Assembly (NCBI GenBank): GCA_001792895.1
Contig: MARA01000073.1
Coordinates: forward strand, 25,132-89,131
Length of the DNA stretch: 64,000 bases
DNA from: Lentinus brumalis
Taxonomy: Eukaryota; Basidiomycota; Agaricomycetes; Polyporales; Polyporaceae
Reading direction: 5' to 3'
Part shown: positions 59,401 through 64,000 of the stretch, in pieces
Layout of the letters: each line of letters begins with the position of its first letter
Numbering within the stretch: position 1 is the first letter of the stretch
Program-made: the position numbers and the translations under genes
The notes under the pieces: model-generated
Told to the model about the DNA's origin: nothing
The model's database searches: none
What the model saw: only the letters and a program-made list of their open reading frames with translations

Positions 59401-62400
59401 CCCCGAGACACATTCAAGGAGACCACAGTTGATCCAGAGTCAGGAGCTTTGATCTTGAAGAAAGGTGAGGCATGGCTTAATACGTTCACTCCCGCAGTCT
59501 CATATCTGCTACGCTGCAACCACGACGTCACTAGCCTTATGTCTGGAACTGCGATCAAGTCCGTGATTGCCTACGTTGCGGATTACATCACAAAGACTCC
59601 ATTGAAGACCCACGTCATGTTTCAGTCAGTGCAAAAGGTGTTTGAAAGAAACACGGAGCTTCTCTCCAGTGACAAGTCTAGAGCTGATAAGGCGAGAAGT
59701 ATGATGACAAAGATGGTGAATTCCCTCACTGCTGCTTCCGAGATTGGAGGACCGATGGCAGCCATGTACTTGCTGAAGCATCCTGACCACTACACCGGGC
59801 ATAAGTTCAGAGCATGTTACTGGAGAGGTTATGTCTTAGAAGTCATGCGATCTTGGAATGACTCAAAGAATATTGCAGAAGATGGCAAGTCTACGGTTGT
59901 AGTCTCCTTGGATGAGCAGTCAAAGAATGGCAAAAAGCGGATTGTCCCCATCTCACCTGTTCTCGATTACATGTGGAGACCTGCTGAATATGAGGATGTT
60001 TGCGTCTATGATTGGATTAGACTGAACCACAAGAAGCCCATGTCAGCTGCTCGCCGTAAACATGCAAAGCCTCAGAAATATGTGGCGCCTGATGACAATA
60101 GTGACTTTGAGAATGACTATGCCGTTGACGAGACCATTCCACATCTTCATACTGCATATGATGACTATGACGGTGATGAGCCACAACCAGCTGTTGATAC
60201 TGATGACGAGGAGGAGCAGACATGTATGGGAGGCCGTCCGATATATGCAGAAGAGGAAGAGGAATCTGAGGATGAACTGCTGCTGACAACCAAGGCCGCT
60301 GAGAAATTTGAGAAGGAAGTGGTTGAGGCAGAGATAATCCAGGCTAAAGTAGCTCCTCCCCCAAAGCGCGGCCCTAAGTACCACACATTTATGGCCAATC
60401 ATCCTCAGGCAAGTACACATGAAGTACGAATGATGGATGAGTTCGAAGGGTTTGTTCCAAACTTTATTGGAGGACCTCTGCCCCGCAAGGATGCAGGCAG
60501 CCGTGAGGAGTATTGCATGACAATGTTAACATTGTTCAAACCCTGGAGGTCTGGTAGAGACTTACGACTAGATGAGAACACTATGTGGAATGACGTGTTC
60601 GATACTTATAAATTCTCAGAAAGACAAACACAGATCATGAAGTTCTTCCACATCAAGTATGAGTGCAACGATGCTCGAGATGACTATTCTGCTATGCGAA
60701 GGCAGACTGGTAAAGGTGGGAACAATCCTCTCTATATGAGCGACCGGGAATTAGACGATGCGGAGATGGAGGGCTATATCTTTGACGGAGAGGCAATAGC
60801 CGGGGACAGAGAGAATGAGCTTCTAAACTCTACTGACTGGAACTCTCTAAGCCCCGGGGAATTGACCCGCTTGACCCGCATGCAGACTGCTGAGAATATC
60901 ATGAAGACTTCAGGATGGTTAGATCCTATGGCTGCCCCCCTACCGTCGACATCGACATCTACTCTGCCAAGGGTAACTTCAGATGAAGACTGTACATCTA
61001 CAGAGTGGAAAGAATTACTTGGTACTATGCGTCAAGATATCTTGGATGCTCGTGACACAGAGGCAAGTCAGAAAAAGCAACCTACTGCCAGCCAGCTGCC
61101 CGTGAATGATGAGCCCAATGATGTGAAGTTGGTGGACAAGCAGTACTTTATGCGTAAAGCGTTCGAGGTCACCGATCCAGCAGCAAAGGCACTTATAGAT
61201 AATACCGTTGACTTGTTCAGCCTCAACGAGGATCAGGAGAGAGCATTCCGCATAGTAGCAAACCATGCTATTCAGTCTTGTGGGGAGCATCTCAAAATGT
61301 ATCTGGGCGGTATGGCTGGAACCGGGAAATCTCAGGTCATCAAGGCTCTCACTCACTTCTTTGCAGAAAGAAAAGAAAGTTACAGGTTCATGTGCCTGGC
61401 ACCTACCGGATCTGCGGCCTCACTGATTGGAGGATCAACCTATCATTCTATGCTGGGATTCCGGAGTAAAGATTCTTCAGAATCACTGGCTGGGCTTATG
61501 CAAGTGCGAGCCAAGCTTCAGAATGTCGAGTACATCTTCATGGATGAAGTGAGCATGCTTGACTGCCATAGTCTGTACAAGATTTGTGCCAAGATGTGTG
61601 CAGCTCTGAAGAATGACGGTGTGCCTTTTGGTGGAATCAACATGATCTTCGCGGGTGACTTTGCCCAGCTTCCCCCATCGATGAATGGCAAGCCTTTGTA
61701 CGCACATGATGTTGGACGCGTCATTCACCGCACCCATGCCCATGCAACACAAAAGGCATCTATCGGCAAGGCAGTCTGGCATCAATTCACTACAGTCGTA
61801 ATTCTCCGAGAGAATATGAGACAACGGTCCCAAACTCCCGAGGATGCAAAGCTCAGAACTGCTTTAGAGAACTTGCGGTATAGAGCATGTACGGATGAGG
61901 ACATTAAGCTGATACAGTCAAGGGTTGCCGGTCCAGGCAAGGAAAGACCGAAGTTGAATCAACCTCGTTTCAGAAATGTCTCCGTTATAACATCGTGGAA
62001 TTCTTATCGGGACAAGATAAATGAACTAGGCTGTGAAAGGTTCGCAAAAGAGAATGGCCAAGTGCTGCAGACGTTCTATTCCCGAGACAAACTTGGATCA
62101 GAAACTGATAGCAGCGACATGCCCAAGAGACAGCGGCAGAACAAGGTGAACCCAAAGCGGGCAACAAACATTGTCAACACTGAACTGCAGGCACTCTTAT
62201 GGGACCTCTCTCCTGAACTGACCGAACATCATCCCGGGAAGCTCTCTATATGTATTGGCATGCCCGTCATGATCAAGATCAATGTGGCCACTGAATGCTG
62301 TGTGACCAATGGTGCTGAGGGAGTTGTGGTAGGCTGGACATCCCGTCCTGTCTCTGAAGACAAATTTGCCCTGGACACGTTATTTGTGAAGCTGACTGCA

Positions 62401-63954
62401 GCACCATCTAAAGTTCAAGTAAAAGGCCTTCCAGAAAATGTCATTCCTTTGGTACATCAGGTCCGTAAAGTTAAATGCAAGCTACCTAATGGTAAGATCA
62501 TTGAGATCAACCGTGACCAAGTACCTGTAGTGCCCAATTTTGCCATGACAGACTTTGCTTCTCAAGGTCGGACCCGTCCTGATAATGTATGTGACATACA
62601 AAATTGCAAGAACCATCAGTCGGTCTATACATGCCTGTCGAGAGGGTCTACCTTGGCTGGGACAATTATTGTACAACCATTCAATGCGTCCAAGTTGAAG
62701 GGGGGTATTGCCGGAAGTCTTAGGCAAGAGTTCAGAGAGTTAGAACTGTTGGACAAGATCACAAAAATGCGATATCTTGGTGAAGTACCTCCCACAGTTG
62801 TTGGCATCACTCGAAATGAACTGATATACTCCTTCCGGAAGTGGAAAGGTGAGCAGTACGTGCCAGAAGGGGTTCATACTGCCATTCAGTGGTCAGAGGA
62901 CGATCCCTTCCCTATACAAGACAAGTCAAAAGACAGTCCGTGGACGGTGATAGCAGAAACCAAAGATAAAGGCAAGGAAGCTGAACCGGGAAAGGCTACA
63001 ACAAAGACAACCCAAAAGAACACTGCCGGATTTGTAGCTGCTCGAGGCACCCAGGCATTGCAGAGTCTGAGCAATGTTGGAATACAACGGAAGGACAAGC
63101 GCAAACGGGATGACCAAGCTGATCTTGAAGCTGAGATTGTTCAAACAAAGTCAGTCAAGCGAATCAAGGCAACTCGTCCTCCAGCAGGTAGCAGGAACTT
63201 TTGTGGCTTTCCGTGGGATCCAGTGAATTGGAGTTGTGCATACGACAGCTTGTTGACAATTCTTCTATCTGTGTACATGGAATGCAAACCTGCATGGGAT
63301 GAAGACATGTATAACACAAGTGAGCTTTTAGGACAAGCGGGAGTGAAGTTCTCACAAGTGCTGGCAGAGAAGCCTACCTCTACCTTGCAGGAAGCTCGAG
63401 ACTATATCCGGAATATGCTTGGCTGTCAAGAACCTGAGTTAGGTTTGACTGGAAGGACCTATACCGATCTATACTCTGTGGCCAGAAACCTCCTTGCAGT
63501 CGATGAACCGGCCCTAAAGAAGTCCTATGTGTGCAGAGCATGGTCATGAAGGAGACCCAGACTTAGACAATGGGGTTATCTGGACTTGTGAGGAGAGCCT
63601 CTGGAAGAATAATCCTGCTAAGCTGGGGACCCATCGGGGCAATTCAATCCGCCAATGGATCGATGCACTGAAGACTCAGAAAGCCCATAAGGATTGTCCT
63701 AAGTGTCAACGGTCCATGCAGACATATACAGAATATGAATCTACCCCCTACTTCATTGCATTCATAACTCATGGTGTCAAAGTACTTGTTGATAACCAGA
63801 TCATTTTCAATGACCAGATGTATCGTGTATGTGGAATTGTGTATCATGCAGATGATGCTGCTGGGAAGCACTTTGTATGCAGATTTATTGACAAATCAGG
63901 TGGAGTATATTTCCATGACGGTGCTAAGTACCAAAGATCAAGTGGTGTATTATG
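56500..63954 (+). CDS. Helitron Rep/helicase with C-terminal cysteine-peptidase-like domain
   Basis: Rolling-circle transposase, intronless, first ATG 56500. Order: an N-terminal zinc/cysteine region with LSWTEKMLISRVKHNICTVKV (DUF6570-like, about 57595-57650). Then HUH Rep with GAPSWFITFAPAD (58650-58690), the metal-binding HLH in RLTLHLHMLVW (58920-58950) and the two-tyrosine motif YVADYITK (about 59570-59595). Then a Pif1-like SF1 helicase with Walker A GGMAGTGKS (about 61306-61332), DEVSMLD (about 61543) and LRENMRQR. The C-terminus has NWSCAYDSLLTIL (about 63228) and, past a frame change, YRVCGIVYHADDAAGKHFVCRFI (about 63820-63890), resembling the Cys and His boxes of ubiquitin-peptidase-like (C19) domains. 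The first frame stops at 63549 and the second runs 63527-63955: a one-base shift near 63527. The 3' end of the element lies beyond the window. Confidence 0.85.
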
Positions 63955-64000
63955 ATAACATAGTTAACTTTCCCCCAAAGAAGTTACAGACAGTAGATAA

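Noticed and set aside
1..64000. tRNA or rRNA genes
   Set aside because: No cloverleaf with T-loop/anticodon features or rRNA-like stretch was recognised by eye; a dedicated scan would be needed to exclude small ones.

Overview
This window is nuclear DNA of a filamentous basidiomycete, most likely an Agaricomycete. Genes are broken by short introns of about 50-75 nt with GT(A/G)(A/C)GT donors and CAG/TAG acceptors. The recognisable families are typical of that group: a NACHT-type NLR, an F-box/leucine-rich protein, a TET/JBP-like oxygenase, a dynein LC8 light chain, a Ngaro-type tyrosine-recombinase retroelement and a Helitron. All calls come from reading the sequence; no database search was run. 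The exon joins for most genes were checked by hand for frame.

Layout. 1-9.3 kb holds a frameshifted, truncated NACHT NLR (minus), an F-box protein with a one-base frameshift (minus), a small MITE and poorly supported sequence. 9.3-17.9 kb is a host gene (plus strand) hit twice. A 2.4-kb LTR element without recognisable gag-pol sits at its 3' splice site with a 5-bp target duplication. A 5.9-kb TA-flanked DNA transposon sits in its next exon. That transposon reads as one Ulp1-type SUMO-protease domain joined to a DDE transposase, and it carries two younger TA-flanked insertions, one splitting its left terminal repeat and one splitting its transposase. 18.5-24.2 kb is a complete Ngaro element with the diagnostic split direct repeats A1...B1-A2...B2. 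24.2-28.3 kb holds two minus-strand coiled-coil or low-complexity genes. The LC8 light-chain gene is at 29.7-30.1 kb. 30-38 kb is gene-poor, with an orphan GMC-oxidoreductase first exon. 38.4-42.6 kb holds two frameshifted basidiomycete-type hypothetical genes. 43.3-44.3 kb is a 112-bp-armed perfect palindrome flanked by two 21-bp tandem arrays.

The right end, 45.3-64 kb, is the best preserved. It runs from a TET/JBP-like 2-oxoglutarate/Fe(II) oxygenase with a long C-terminal extension, through a small minus-strand gene and a divergent lysine/alanine-rich (chromatin-like) protein gene, to an almost intact Helitron. The Helitron reads as a >2,300-residue intronless frame with HUH Rep, Pif1-like helicase and a C-terminal cysteine-peptidase-like domain. 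Linkage of fungal TET/JBP genes to transposons is established knowledge; whether these genes work together here is inference.

A recurring oddity is single-base frameshifts, several of them in short homopolymers, in otherwise well-conserved frames. Either many genes are freshly decayed or the assembly has homopolymer errors.
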